Source: Myxococcota bacterium (GTDB lineage Bacteria > Myxococcota_A > Polyangia > HGW-17). Taken from it: 12,414 bases of DNA. The translations under genes were made by a program, and so were the position numbers. Shown one piece after another: positions 1 to 7,512 of this stretch (position 1 is its first letter; every line of letters begins with the position of its first letter). Location: contig JAHJLU010000268.1 in the NCBI GenBank assembly GCA_018821745.1, positions 1 through 12,414 of the forward strand, in the 5' to 3' direction. Below the pieces are notes generated by a model. That model saw nothing but the letters and a program-made list of their open reading frames with translations. It ran no database searches and was not told the origin of the DNA.

Positions 1-120
1 ATTCTCTTTGCGTATTCCATTTGCTTTTCATCGGGTTGGAATACTTCAACTGTCTAAAAAAATGGTTAAATACTTGCTTTGTGACCTAAATATGTTTAGT
101 TTCTGTTCAGCAGGTGCAAA

Positions 121-1032
121 ATGTCCGATTTTAATGGCAATGATTTTGAAGATGAAGAAACGCTTCTCGGGTTTGAAAATAAATCGGGAGCCGGGATATC
201 ACCCAATGACAAGGGGCCCTTCACCAAAGAACTATTCACCATGCCTGCGGGTCTGAAACTGAAAGAGAAAGACATGAGAGAAGAGAATGAACCAGGGCTG
301 GAGAACAGCGACCTTGACGATGATCATATTGAGATGGAACACAATCTGACAGACTCTCCGGAGATGCTGGAGATTCCCATGGATGATTTCGAAGACTTCT
401 CCGAGGAGATCGATGCGGTAGCCCAGGGCAATCCGGAAAACAACGAAGTTCCCCGGGAATACGAGAGTTCCCCCGAGGGACCGGAAATGGACCGGGAGGT
501 GCTCCGAGAGGCCCTCAAGGAGCTTCTGGACAAGGTGAACTCCCTCAACAGTGACCTTGCCGAGGAGCGAAACCGGAAAATACGCCTGGCCGCCGATCTG
601 GAGAATCTCAAGAAGCGCTCGGGAAAAAACCAGGAGGTCGCGGTCAATCGGGCTCGAACCGACGTTATCGTCGAGTTCCTGCCGGTAATGGACCACCTGG
701 AGATGGCGCTGGCCCACGTGGAAGAGTCCACCAGCGTCGAGGCACTCAAAGAGGGCGTCATCATGGTCCTCAAACAGTTCATCAATACTCTGAACCGCTT
801 TGGCGTGGAGGGCGTAGATGCCCTTGGTCAGCAGTTTGACCCCAACTACCACGAGGCCATGGCTCAGGAAGAGAGCCAGCTCTACGAATCGGGCATCGTC
901 CTATCCCAGTGGCAAAAAGGATACAAGCTGGGAGAAATGCTCATCAGGCCCGCGCGCGTAGTGGTCTCCAAAGGCCCTGGTGCCGCAGAGGAAATGCCGC
1001 CCACGGAATCGTCAGAATCTGACTCCGAATAG
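121..1032 (+). CDS. grpE: GrpE nucleotide exchange factor with long acidic N-terminal extension
   Basis: GrpE is the cytoplasmic nucleotide exchange factor that releases ADP from DnaK. The 303-residue product has a recognisable GrpE core: a long charged coiled-coil helix at about 125-180 (including LAADLENLKKR), then the helical and beta-wing region at about 180-285, ending in the family signature around QKGYKLGEMLIRPARVVVSK (265-284). Typical GrpE proteins are about 190-210 residues. Here residues 1-120 are an added acidic, low-complexity extension, and there is a Ser/Glu/Asp-rich tail after 287. The ATG at 121 is preceded by AGGTG at 112-116 with 4-nt spacing, which supports this start. dnaK begins 65 bases downstream, the classical partner arrangement. 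No CIRCE element is visible in the 120 bases upstream. A short inverted repeat CTAAA-TATG-TTTAG lies at 86-99, role unknown. Family assignment is firm; the role of the extension is unknown. Confidence 0.94.
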   Translation: MSDFNGNDFEDEETLLGFENKSGAGISPNDKGPFTKELFTMPAGLKLKEKDMREENEPGLENSDLDDDHIEMEHNLTDSPEMLEIPMDDFEDFSEEIDAVAQGNPENNEVPREYESSPEGPEMDREVLREALKELLDKVNSLNSDLAEERNRKIRLAADLENLKKRSGKNQEVAVNRARTDVIVEFLPVMDHLEMALAHVEESTSVEALKEGVIMVLKQFINTLNRFGVEGVDALGQQFDPNYHEAMAQEESQLYESGIVLSQWQKGYKLGEMLIRPARVVVSKGPGAAEEMPPTESSESDSE

Positions 1033-1034
1033 GG

Positions 1035-1062
1035 TTGCATTTATTCTTGCAATTTATATAAT
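1035..1062 (+). promoter_or_regulatory. Candidate sigma-70 promoter for dnaK
   Basis: In the grpE-dnaK gap there is a perfect TATAAT at 1057-1062, preceded after 16 bases by TTGCAT at 1035-1040, a weak -35 box keeping the TTG. Transcription would begin near 1069, about 29 bases before the dnaK ATG. This would let dnaK and the genes behind it be expressed independently of grpE. The -10 match is exact, but the -35 match is only 3 of 6. Confidence 0.5.
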
Positions 1063-1097
1063 TCACCCTGGCTACTGCTTTGGTGCCCGGAGAATAC

Positions 1098-2921
1098 ATG
1101 GGAAAACTAATTGGAATCGATTTGGGAACCACTAACTCTTGCGTGAGTGTCATGCAGGATGACACCCCTATTGTCATCCCCAACAGCGAAGGAAGTCGGA
1201 CCACGCCTTCCATGGTAAGCATCACAGAAGGCGGAGAGCGCCTCGTGGGCCAGCTTGCAAAGCGTGCCCATGTTGCGAATCCCCAGCACACAGTCTTCTC
1301 GGTGAAGCGTCTCATGGGGAGAAAATTCTCCGACAAGGACGTCCAGAAGATGGTTGGGAACAGCCCCTACTCCATCGTTAAGGGGAGCAACGGCGACGCC
1401 TGTGTTCGCATCCGCGACAAGGAGATGAGCGCCACTGAGGTCTCCAGCATCATCCTCGAGACCCTCAAGAAGGTGGCCGAAGAGTACCTCGGAGAGAAGG
1501 TCACCGACGCGGTTATTACCGTGCCCGCCTATTTCGACGATGCCCAGCGGCAGGCCACCCGCGACGCCGGCAAGATCGCAGGTCTCGAAGTTCAGCGTAT
1601 CGTCAACGAGCCCACGGCTGCAGCCCTGGCCTACGGGGTCCAGAACGAGGGCAAGGACGAGATCATTGCGGTGTACGACCTTGGGGGCGGCACCTTCGAT
1701 ATCTCCATTCTCGAGATCAGCATGGGAATGTTCCAGGTCAGAGCCACCAACGGCGACACCTTCCTGGGCGGTGAAGATTTTGATATCCGCCTCATGGACT
1801 TCCTTATGGAAGAATTCAAGGGCCAGACCGGGATCGACATCTCCAAGGACGATATGGCACTCCAGCGCGTCAAGGAGGCGGCAGAGAAAGCCAAGATGGA
1901 GCTCTCCGCCATCCCTGAGACCGACATCAACCTGCCCTTCCTCGCGGTCAACGAGAGCGGGCCCCAGCACCTTGTCACCGTGGTCACACGCAAGCAGTTC
2001 GAAGATCTCACACGGGATCTGGTCGAGCGCACCCTGGAGCCGTGCAAATTAGCCCTCTCCGACGCGGGGATTACCGTAAAAAACATCAACCACGTCCTGC
2101 TGGTGGGCGGCCAGACGCGCATGCCCCTGGTGCAGTCGCTGGTCTCCGATTATTTTGGCATTAAACCATACAAGGGGATCAACCCCGACGAAGTGGTCGC
2201 CATGGGAGCCTGTATCCAGGGAGGCATAATCGAAGGCAGCGTCGAAGACATTCTCCTGCTCGACGTGGTCCCCCTCTCCATCGGCGTCGAGACAGCCGGG
2301 GGGATTTTCGCCAGAATAATCAATAAAAATACACCCATCCCCACGCGGAAGTCCATGGTCTTCACCACCGCCGTTGATAACCAGCCCTTCGTGAACATCC
2401 GGGTCTGCCAGGGTGAGCGAGAGATGGTGGAGGACAATAAAAGTCTCTCAACTTTCCAGCTCCAGGGCATCCCGCCGGCGCCCCGCGGGCTGCCCCAGAT
2501 CGAGGTCGCCTTCGAGGTGGACGCCAACGGCATCCTCTCGGCCACCGCCCGCGATTTGGGTACGGGCCGCGAGCAGCGGGTTCAGGTGACACCCAACTAC
2601 GGACTCACCGAGGAAGACGTTGAGCGTATCCAGACGGAGTCCCAGCTATTCGCCGACGAGGACCGCAAGAAGAGAGAAGTGGCGGAGCTGCGCAACAAGG
2701 CGGAGACACTCATCTACACCACCGAGCGGGCCCTCGAGGAGTACTCCGATATTCTGCAGGAGCAGGAAATTGCAGAGATCCGCGAAGATCTCGCGTGGTG
2801 CAAGGGGAAACTCGACACGGTCAATCCCGAAATACTCAAAGACGCGGTGCTGCGTCTGGAGACCTCGGCTCACCTCTTCTCCGAAGTGCTCTATCGAGAT
2901 TTCCTGGATAAAGAGGAGTGA
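1098..2921 (+). CDS. dnaK: Hsp70 chaperone DnaK, short-tailed
   Basis: ATP-dependent Hsp70 chaperone that binds exposed hydrophobic segments of client proteins, with GrpE and a J-domain partner (none is in this window). The 607-residue protein has a complete nucleotide-binding domain: phosphate-1 motif IGIDLGTTNSC (5-15), catalytic Lys70 in SVKRLMGR, and DLGGGTFD (194-201) with Thr199. The interdomain linker LLLDVVPLSIGVET is at about 386-399, followed by the beta-sandwich substrate domain to about 500 and a helical lid at about 503-600. E. coli DnaK is about 638 residues; here the protein stops right after the lid at DFLDKEE and lacks the disordered C-terminal tail with its acidic end motif. 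I chose the ATG at 1098: GGAGA at 1089-1093 is 4 bases upstream and the protein then starts MGKLIGIDLG, like other DnaKs. An in-frame TTG at 1080 would add six unsupported residues. The stop codon touches the next gene, so translation is probably coupled. Confidence 0.98.
   Translation: MGKLIGIDLGTTNSCVSVMQDDTPIVIPNSEGSRTTPSMVSITEGGERLVGQLAKRAHVANPQHTVFSVKRLMGRKFSDKDVQKMVGNSPYSIVKGSNGDACVRIRDKEMSATEVSSIILETLKKVAEEYLGEKVTDAVITVPAYFDDAQRQATRDAGKIAGLEVQRIVNEPTAAALAYGVQNEGKDEIIAVYDLGGGTFDISILEISMGMFQVRATNGDTFLGGEDFDIRLMDFLMEEFKGQTGIDISKDDMALQRVKEAAEKAKMELSAIPETDINLPFLAVNESGPQHLVTVVTRKQFEDLTRDLVERTLEPCKLALSDAGITVKNINHVLLVGGQTRMPLVQSLVSDYFGIKPYKGINPDEVVAMGACIQGGIIEGSVEDILLLDVVPLSIGVETAGGIFARIINKNTPIPTRKSMVFTTAVDNQPFVNIRVCQGEREMVEDNKSLSTFQLQGIPPAPRGLPQIEVAFEVDANGILSATARDLGTGREQRVQVTPNYGLTEEDVERIQTESQLFADEDRKKREVAELRNKAETLIYTTERALEEYSDILQEQEIAEIREDLAWCKGKLDTVNPEILKDAVLRLETSAHLFSEVLYRDFLDKEE
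2911..2918 (+). promoter_or_regulatory. Ribosome binding site that decides the M50 protease start
   Basis: AAGAGGAG lies at the end of dnaK. It is 5 bases upstream of TTG 2924, a normal spacing, but directly abuts the alternative GTG at 2918, leaving no room for initiation there. It therefore favours the TTG start, placed just after the dnaK stop. Confidence 0.5.
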
Positions 2922-2923
2922 TC

Positions 2924-3886
2924 TTGTCAAAAGAGTGGAGAGTTCCCCTTCTTCTCTTTTTCATCACCCTTGTCACAACAACCCTGACGGGGGCATCCTA
3001 TGCAGGTGCCGGCCCCGGGCAGTGGCACAAGGGTCTGTGGTTCTCCATTCCTCTCATCGCAATCCTGCTCACCCACGAGATGGGACACTACCTCGCCGCA
3101 AAAAAACACAACGTGAGCACCTCGCCACCGTGGTTCATCCCCCTGCCCCCCTCCATCGGGATAGGCACACTGGGGGCTGTCATCCGGATCCGGGAGCCCA
3201 TCACCTCGCGCAACGCCCTCATGGAGATTGGCGCGGCCGGTCCCATCATGGGACTCCTGGTGGCCATACCGGTGCTCATAATCGGGGTGGCCCTCTCGGA
3301 AGTGAAGCATATCCCGCTGGTGAGCCACATGGAGGTCATCTCCGAGGGGAACTCCCTCCTCTACCTGTTCGTGAAATACATTGTTCACGGCACCTTCCTG
3401 CCCTTCGCAGGCCGGGACATCATGATGCACCCCGTGGCCTTCGCCGGATGGATCGGCCTCCTCATCACCATGATCAACCTCATCCCCGTGGGACAACTGG
3501 ATGGCGGCCATATCGCCTTCGCCTGGTTCGGTGATCGCTATGGATCCTTCTCGCGAAAGCTCCACGCTTTTCTGCCGGTCTTCGGGCTTGGAGTCTTCGC
3601 CTACGTCCTCAGCCAGGACGCCATCAACCACTCCCTCAAGACCTCCTTTGCCCTCCTCACGGACAAGGGGAGCGTCTCGTCCCATCCCATAATCACCGCC
3701 GCCAGCGCCGCCATGCCCTGGTTTGTCTGGCCGCTTGTTCTCCTGGTTCTCGCCAAAATCTCCGGCGATGTGGGCCACCCCCCCGTTGGGAAGGACAGGC
3801 TCACCAGGAGGAGCCGAATCATCGCCCTCGTTACGGCAATTTTGTTCCTGTTCATCTTCATGCCCGTTCCCATGAGGGCCCAATGA
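2924..3886 (+). CDS. Site-2-protease-like M50 family membrane metallopeptidase
   Basis: Polytopic intramembrane zinc metalloprotease of the M50 (site-2 protease) family, expected to cut membrane-embedded substrates. With the TTG start the protein is 320 residues. The zinc motif HEMGH is at about 51-55 inside a hydrophobic helix, and the second zinc-ligand motif GQLDGGH is at about 190-196. Between them is the segment with PPWFIPLPP and GTLGAVIRIREPI and then GAAGP, typical of the M50 subgroup without a PDZ domain. I count roughly six to eight hydrophobic segments, the last near the C-terminus (LVTAILFLFIFMPV). The alternative GTG start at 2918 overlaps the dnaK stop by 4 bases. The stop overlaps the next gene in an ATGA junction at 3883-3886. 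Lying behind grpE-dnaK suggests a role in membrane-protein quality control or regulated proteolysis; the substrate is not deducible. Start choice is uncertain by two codons; the family is firm. Confidence 0.92.
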   Translation: MSKEWRVPLLLFFITLVTTTLTGASYAGAGPGQWHKGLWFSIPLIAILLTHEMGHYLAAKKHNVSTSPPWFIPLPPSIGIGTLGAVIRIREPITSRNALMEIGAAGPIMGLLVAIPVLIIGVALSEVKHIPLVSHMEVISEGNSLLYLFVKYIVHGTFLPFAGRDIMMHPVAFAGWIGLLITMINLIPVGQLDGGHIAFAWFGDRYGSFSRKLHAFLPVFGLGVFAYVLSQDAINHSLKTSFALLTDKGSVSSHPIITAASAAMPWFVWPLVLLVLAKISGDVGHPPVGKDRLTRRSRIIALVTAILFLFIFMPVPMRAQ

Positions 3887-4482
3887 AGGCGCAGCTCTCG
3901 CTCCACTGCCCCGTCTGTTCCGGCGATTTCACGGTGGAGGGGATAGTACGCCTGCCTTCGGAGTTGAAGGTCGTGTGCCCCGGGTGTTCAACGGAGCTTG
4001 AGGTGAACACCGCCGCAACCGAAATCCCTGCCCCCGTCGAGAGCGGCGAGGGCTGCCCCAAGTGCGGCGCCCCTCGGAGGGAATCCCTCGAAGCATGTCC
4101 ACGCTGTGGCCTCGTCTTTCAGAAGTGGCAGGGACTCTGTGAGCCCTTCTCCCAGGCGGCTGCCCTCGCCCGTGAGTGGGAAGAAATCAGGGAGCTTCCA
4201 CTGGACGATGCCCGGCATTTCAGTTTCCTGGAAGAGTGTTTCAAGGGGGCCCTCCTCGATGACGCCGCGCGGGCCTACCTCTCCCTGGGCAAGGAGAAGG
4301 GGATCGATGTCTCCCAGAAGATCAGACAACTGGAGATCCTGGCACAGATGAATGTTACTCCCCGGGAGCGCGTGGTCTCCGGCCGGCGAAAGACCATTGT
4401 CCTCATCTGTGCGCTCGTCTTTTTCCTATTAATCACATGGTTTATCTGGTCCATCTCCCCCGGCGATCTCCTTGGCGGATGA
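3883..4482 (+). CDS. Tail-anchored double zinc-ribbon protein
   Basis: No named family recognised. The 199-residue protein has two four-cysteine zinc-ribbon modules: C9/C12 with C32/C35, and C58/C61 with C72/C75 (CPKCG and CPRCG knuckles). A charged helical region follows at about 90-155, then a single hydrophobic segment at about 171-191 (from TIVLICALVFF) preceded by GRRK, so the bulk should face the cytoplasm with a C-terminal membrane anchor. Its start overlaps the stop of the M50 gene as ATGA, with GAGGG at 3874-3878 4 bases upstream, indicating translational coupling. A terminator-like hairpin follows about 7 bases after the stop, so it is likely the last gene of the grpE-dnaK operon. 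It could be an adaptor or partner of the membrane protease or of DnaK; this is inference from position only. Confidence 0.85.
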   Translation: MKAQLSLHCPVCSGDFTVEGIVRLPSELKVVCPGCSTELEVNTAATEIPAPVESGEGCPKCGAPRRESLEACPRCGLVFQKWQGLCEPFSQAAALAREWEEIRELPLDDARHFSFLEECFKGALLDDAARAYLSLGKEKGIDVSQKIRQLEILAQMNVTPRERVVSGRRKTIVLICALVFFLLITWFIWSISPGDLLGG

Positions 4483-4488
4483 GGCCCC

Positions 4489-4526
4489 GCTGTCGGGCAC
4501 TGCAGCCATGAGCCCGACGGCATTTT
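4489..4526 (+). terminator. Intrinsic terminator candidate ending the grpE-dnaK block
   Basis: GCTGTCGGGC at 4489-4498 pairs fully with GCCCGACGGC at 4512-4521 (ten pairs, one of them G-U) around a 13-base loop. A short T run, TTTT, follows at 4523-4526. The stem is strong but the T tract is short, so termination may be partial and the radical SAM gene may receive readthrough. Confidence 0.55.
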
Positions 4527-4553
4527 GATAAATCGAAACGCTCCGGTGTAACC

Positions 4554-5660
4554 ATGCTTGACACTATTCTCCACAAGGCAATGTCCCTGCGATGGTCCCT
4601 TTACCAAAAGCTCGAGACGGATCTCCACGAGCTGCGGTACTTCTTCTGGGAGACCACCCGCCTGTGCAATCTCAACTGCATCCACTGCGGCTCCGACTGC
4701 AGCAAGGACCACACGGTGACAGGCCTCGGGGCCGAAGTGGTCATCGACACCTTCACCAAAATTGCCGCCGCCCATGATCCCGCTAAAATCATGGTGGTAA
4801 TGACCGGCGGTGAGCCCCTGGTGCGGCCCGATCTGTTCCCCATCCTCGAATCGATCGGCCAGCTCGGGTTCAAGATGGGCATGGTGACCAATGGATACAC
4901 TCTGGACGCCACCATGGCAAATCGCCTCGCCCGGGTGGGGATCACCTCCATTGTGGTCTCCCTGGACGGCGCAAAAGCCGATCATGACTGGTTGAGAAAC
5001 CGGGAGGGCTCCTACGAACGTGCCACTTCAGCTCTTCGTCATCTGGTGGCCGCGGGGATCCCCATTGTTGAAGCCATCACCTGCGTCACCCCACGGACCG
5101 CCGAACACCTTGAGGAGATTTACGAAATCGTCAAGGGGACCGGCGCTCTGTACTGGCGGGTGTTCAATATTTTCCCCATTGGCCGGGCGGCACATAACGA
5201 AGCGGTGCTGCTGACACCCGAGCAATTTGTGGGTGTCGTGAAGAGCATGGAGCTGCTGCGGGCGCGGGGGAAAAAAGAGGGGATGGAGGTGAACCTCTCG
5301 GAGGAGGGTTTCCTGGGTTGGGACCACGAGTCCAAAACCCGCACCACTCCTTATTTCTGCAGGGCCGGGGTCAATATCGCAGGGCTCATGGCCGACGGCA
5401 CCATCGCCGCGTGTCCCAATCTCCCCGCCTGGATGGGACAGGGAAACATCCTGACAGATGATTTCAACGAGGTCTGGAAGCACCGGTACCAGATCTTCCG
5501 GGACCGCGCCTGGATGGGCAAGGGGAAATGTCAGGGGTGTGACCAGTTCTCCGTGTGTCAGGGAAATTCTCTCCACGTCTGGGACCCTGACAAGGAGGGC
5601 CCTGTCTGGTGTCACTATGACATCCTCCACCCAAACTCCGGGGAACCCCGCGATCAGTAG
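4554..5660 (+). CDS. Radical SAM/SPASM domain enzyme
   Basis: Cytoplasmic iron-sulfur enzyme that cleaves S-adenosylmethionine to make a 5'-deoxyadenosyl radical. The 368-residue protein has the CxxxCxxC cluster motif as CNLNCIHC (C38, C42, C45), the SAM-contacting TGGEP at 84-88, and the usual TIM-barrel pattern (MVTNGYTLD, VSLDGA). The C-terminus is SPASM-like with cysteines at about 269, 287, 326, 329, 335 and 353, in the order C-x17-C, then CQGC-x5-C, then a final WC. The cysteine usually found three residues after the third one of that group is a serine, so an auxiliary cluster may be bound differently. SPASM members mature peptides, activate sulfatases or work in haem and cofactor pathways; the substrate here cannot be told. 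No strong Shine-Dalgarno precedes ATG 4554; ATG 4581, with AAGG 2 bases upstream, is an alternative, and both keep the domain intact. It lies downstream of a terminator and convergent with the TerB-like gene. Confidence 0.94.
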   Translation: MLDTILHKAMSLRWSLYQKLETDLHELRYFFWETTRLCNLNCIHCGSDCSKDHTVTGLGAEVVIDTFTKIAAAHDPAKIMVVMTGGEPLVRPDLFPILESIGQLGFKMGMVTNGYTLDATMANRLARVGITSIVVSLDGAKADHDWLRNREGSYERATSALRHLVAAGIPIVEAITCVTPRTAEHLEEIYEIVKGTGALYWRVFNIFPIGRAAHNEAVLLTPEQFVGVVKSMELLRARGKKEGMEVNLSEEGFLGWDHESKTRTTPYFCRAGVNIAGLMADGTIAACPNLPAWMGQGNILTDDFNEVWKHRYQIFRDRAWMGKGKCQGCDQFSVCQGNSLHVWDPDKEGPVWCHYDILHPNSGEPRDQ

Positions 5661-5719
5661 CAAATTATTGTAATTCAGTGGTTTTTGAGAATACCAACGG
5701 CAGTGAGGGGCGAGGTAGG

Positions 5720-6151
5720 CTACAGCTCGATCTCAATCTCTTCCAGATCACCCTCATCGAGAAGCTCCATGGTGAGGTTCTCGGTGAGTTCTTTGGGGGC
5801 ATTGATCGCCGTGGCAACCTTCATAAGATAGGAGCCCTCGTCCATATCGTAAACATCGTCGGCTTCAGTGACCCGGATGAGCAGCCCCAGCAGCAGCTTG
5901 GCCTCCTCGCCACCCTTCACTCCGAAGGCTTTCAGGGTTTTGTCCAGGTTGAAGGCTTTGGGGTTGAAGGCGCTGATGTGGCTCATGAGCGAGGCGGGCA
6001 GCATACGCTGGGAGGTCATCTCCTGCATTATTTTCAGGACGATGGCCTGCTCCGAGTTCTCGAGATTGTTGTCTGCATAGGCCGCTCCCATGAGCAGATC
6101 CGCCAGAAGTTCAGATTCTATACGGGTTAACTTCTTGCTAGCTAAGGTCAT
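5720..6151 (-). CDS. TerB-like (tellurite resistance B family) helical protein
   Basis: A 143-residue, probably cytoplasmic, all-helical protein. The N-terminal half carries LLADLLMGAAYADNNLENSE (about 15-34), and a similar acidic turn motif EADDVYDMDEGSYL recurs at about 96-109. Together they look like the paired acidic helical-repeat pattern of TerB and the TerB-like N-terminus of DjlA. The C-terminus is very acidic (DEGDLEEIEIEL). Function is not deducible: TerB-family proteins occur in tellurite and stress systems and may bind metals, but no other ter gene is nearby. I chose the start at 6151 rather than an in-frame ATG at 6193: AAGGAG lies at 6158-6163 with 6-base spacing. It sits downstream of the ackA terminator, so it probably has its own promoter; I see no convincing one. 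The family call is moderate. Confidence 0.75.
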   Translation of the reverse strand: MTLASKKLTRIESELLADLLMGAAYADNNLENSEQAIVLKIMQEMTSQRMLPASLMSHISAFNPKAFNLDKTLKAFGVKGGEEAKLLLGLLIRVTEADDVYDMDEGSYLMKVATAINAPKELTENLTMELLDEGDLEEIEIEL

Positions 6152-6217
6152 CTGTGTCTCCTTGAATAACGGCTCGTGCCGGGTTCGCCACAAAGCCTAT
6201 CAGAAGATGGAGCGGGC

Positions 6218-6249
6218 AAAAAGAAAAATGAAGGGGATCCCCTTGATTT
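6218..6249 (-). terminator. Intrinsic terminator of ackA
   Basis: On the minus strand, 27 bases after the ackA stop, AAGGG-GATC-CCCTT (6231-6244) forms a hairpin. AAAT/ATTT pairs extend it across a single mismatch (6226-6249). A double U run, TTTTTCTTTTT, at 6218-6228 follows. This is a good Rho-independent terminator and separates ackA from the TerB-like gene. Confidence 0.68.
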
Positions 6250-6276
6250 CTCACCTGTCAGAGAACGCAGGGGGGC

Positions 6277-7461
6277 TCACCGCGTGAGGTGCCGGGTTTT
6301 TTGTGCGATGAAGGACTCTTCGTTGGTGGGAACGACCAGGACAGGCAGGGCGCCGGTGCAGGAGATTGGTCCTTCTTTACCCCGCACCGTCGCCTCGTTT
6401 GCCTCTGGATCCAGCCGGATCCCGAGGCCCTCGAGGTTCGACGCGATCCGCATGCGCATGTAGGCGTCGTTCTCGCCGATGCCTCCGGTAAAAATCAGGG
6501 CATCCAGATTACCCAGAAGCGCGATATAGCTGCCGATGAACTGCTTCACCCGGCGGGCAAACATGGTGAGGGCCAGGCGGGCATCTGCGGAGGTCTCCAT
6601 GACGGACTGAAGATCCCGCATGTCGCTGGAGACACCGCTGACCCCCAGCAACCCCGACTCTTTGTTGAGGATGCGGTCGATGTGGTCAATGGTGTATCCC
6701 AGGCGCTCCAGATGCAGCACAATGGCGGGATCCATGGTCCCCGTGCGGGGCCCCATTAAAAGCCCGTCGAGCGGCGTGAAGCCCATGGAGGTGTCCACGC
6801 TTTTGCCCTTCTCGATGGCACACATGGATGACCCGTTCCCCAGGTGACAGGTGATGAGATTGAGAGACTCCACGGGGCGGTCCAGCAGCTGCGCCGCCCT
6901 GGTGGAGACGAAGTCATGGGAGGAGCCGTGGAAGCCGTACTTGCGGATTTTGTGTTTCTCATAGACCCACTGGGGGAGCCCGTAGAGATATGCCTCTGGG
7001 GGCATGGTCTGATGGAACGCCGTGTCGAAGACAGCCACCTGCGGGATATCTGGCAACAGTGACGCCACTGCCTCGATCCCCGCCAGGTTGGGCGGGTTGT
7101 GGAGGGGCGCCAGGGAGGTGCACTCCCGGATGGTCTCCAGGACGGCCGGGGTGATGATGGTCGCGTCGGCGTGGTGCTCTCCACCATGGACAACCCGGTG
7201 ACCCACGGCCGTAAGCTCGGCCATGGAGGCGAGCTCGCCCCCGGGACGACACAGGAGTCCCAGCAGCAGGGAAATCCCCTGCTCATGGCCGGGAATGGGC
7301 TCCTCGAGGGTGACGGTGCCCCCCTCCCCCTTGTGGGTTATTTTCCCCATCTCGAGGCCGATTTTCTCAATGAGTCCCTTGGCGGCAACCGTGAGCTGCT
7401 CTCCCTGAAACAGTTGGTACTTGATGGACGATGAACCGGAGTTGATAACCAGAATTCTCAT
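6277..7461 (-). CDS. ackA: Acetate kinase
   Basis: Cytoplasmic enzyme interconverting acetate plus ATP with acetyl phosphate plus ADP, in the phosphotransacetylase-acetate kinase route of acetate formation or activation. The 394-residue length is normal for the family. Visible motifs in order: N-terminal phosphate-binding VINSGSSSIKYQLF; GHRVVHGGE with the substrate-binding Arg; VFDTAFHQTMP with the catalytic Asp; KYGFHGSSHDFVS; CHLGNGSSMCAI; FTPLDGLLMGPRTGTMDP with the transition-state Arg; FTGGIGEND; and PTNEE near the C-terminus with the metal-binding Glu. All expected catalytic residues appear present. The start at 7461 has GGAG a few bases upstream. No phosphotransacetylase gene is in the window, so the gene stands alone as a single-gene transcript with a terminator behind it and a divergent gene in front. 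Function is very secure. Confidence 0.99.
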   Translation of the reverse strand: MRILVINSGSSSIKYQLFQGEQLTVAAKGLIEKIGLEMGKITHKGEGGTVTLEEPIPGHEQGISLLLGLLCRPGGELASMAELTAVGHRVVHGGEHHADATIITPAVLETIRECTSLAPLHNPPNLAGIEAVASLLPDIPQVAVFDTAFHQTMPPEAYLYGLPQWVYEKHKIRKYGFHGSSHDFVSTRAAQLLDRPVESLNLITCHLGNGSSMCAIEKGKSVDTSMGFTPLDGLLMGPRTGTMDPAIVLHLERLGYTIDHIDRILNKESGLLGVSGVSSDMRDLQSVMETSADARLALTMFARRVKQFIGSYIALLGNLDALIFTGGIGENDAYMRMRIASNLEGLGIRLDPEANEATVRGKEGPISCTGALPVLVVPTNEESFIAQKTRHLTR

Positions 7462-7512
7462 GGAATCTCCATTTCTCCCGGTGAAATGTGGGGAAAATGA
7501 GCGAACAGTGCT

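Noticed and set aside
1..120. A CIRCE or heat-shock sigma factor element upstream of grpE
   Set aside because: No TTAGCACTC/GAGTGCTAA pair or convincing heat-shock promoter is visible; only a short 5-bp inverted repeat at 86-99 and poor sigma-70 matches.
1107..1970. A 287-codon minus-strand open frame inside dnaK
   Set aside because: It is antisense to the highly conserved DnaK ATPase domain, with no plausible start context or recognisable product.
2927..3883. A 318-codon minus-strand open frame covering the M50 gene
   Set aside because: It mirrors the M50 protease gene exactly and its translation is hydrophilic, repetitive in Gly/Glu/Asp/His and matches no family.
4508..4528. A six-residue open frame beginning ATGAGCCCG as a radical SAM precursor peptide
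   Set aside because: It is far too short, lies in the loop and right arm of the terminator hairpin, and has no ribosome site.
4275..4985. A 236-codon minus-strand open frame across the zinc-ribbon/radical SAM junction
   Set aside because: It overlaps two well-supported plus-strand genes and the terminator hairpin, and its translation shows no motif.
5678..6130. A 150-codon plus-strand open frame opposite the TerB-like gene
   Set aside because: The minus-strand product has a TerB-like pattern and a good ribosome site; the plus-strand translation resembles the complement of an acidic helical protein.
6231..6244. The palindrome AAGGGGATCCCCTT as an operator or recombination site
   Set aside because: Its position just after ackA and the U-rich run that follows on the minus strand are better explained as a transcription terminator.
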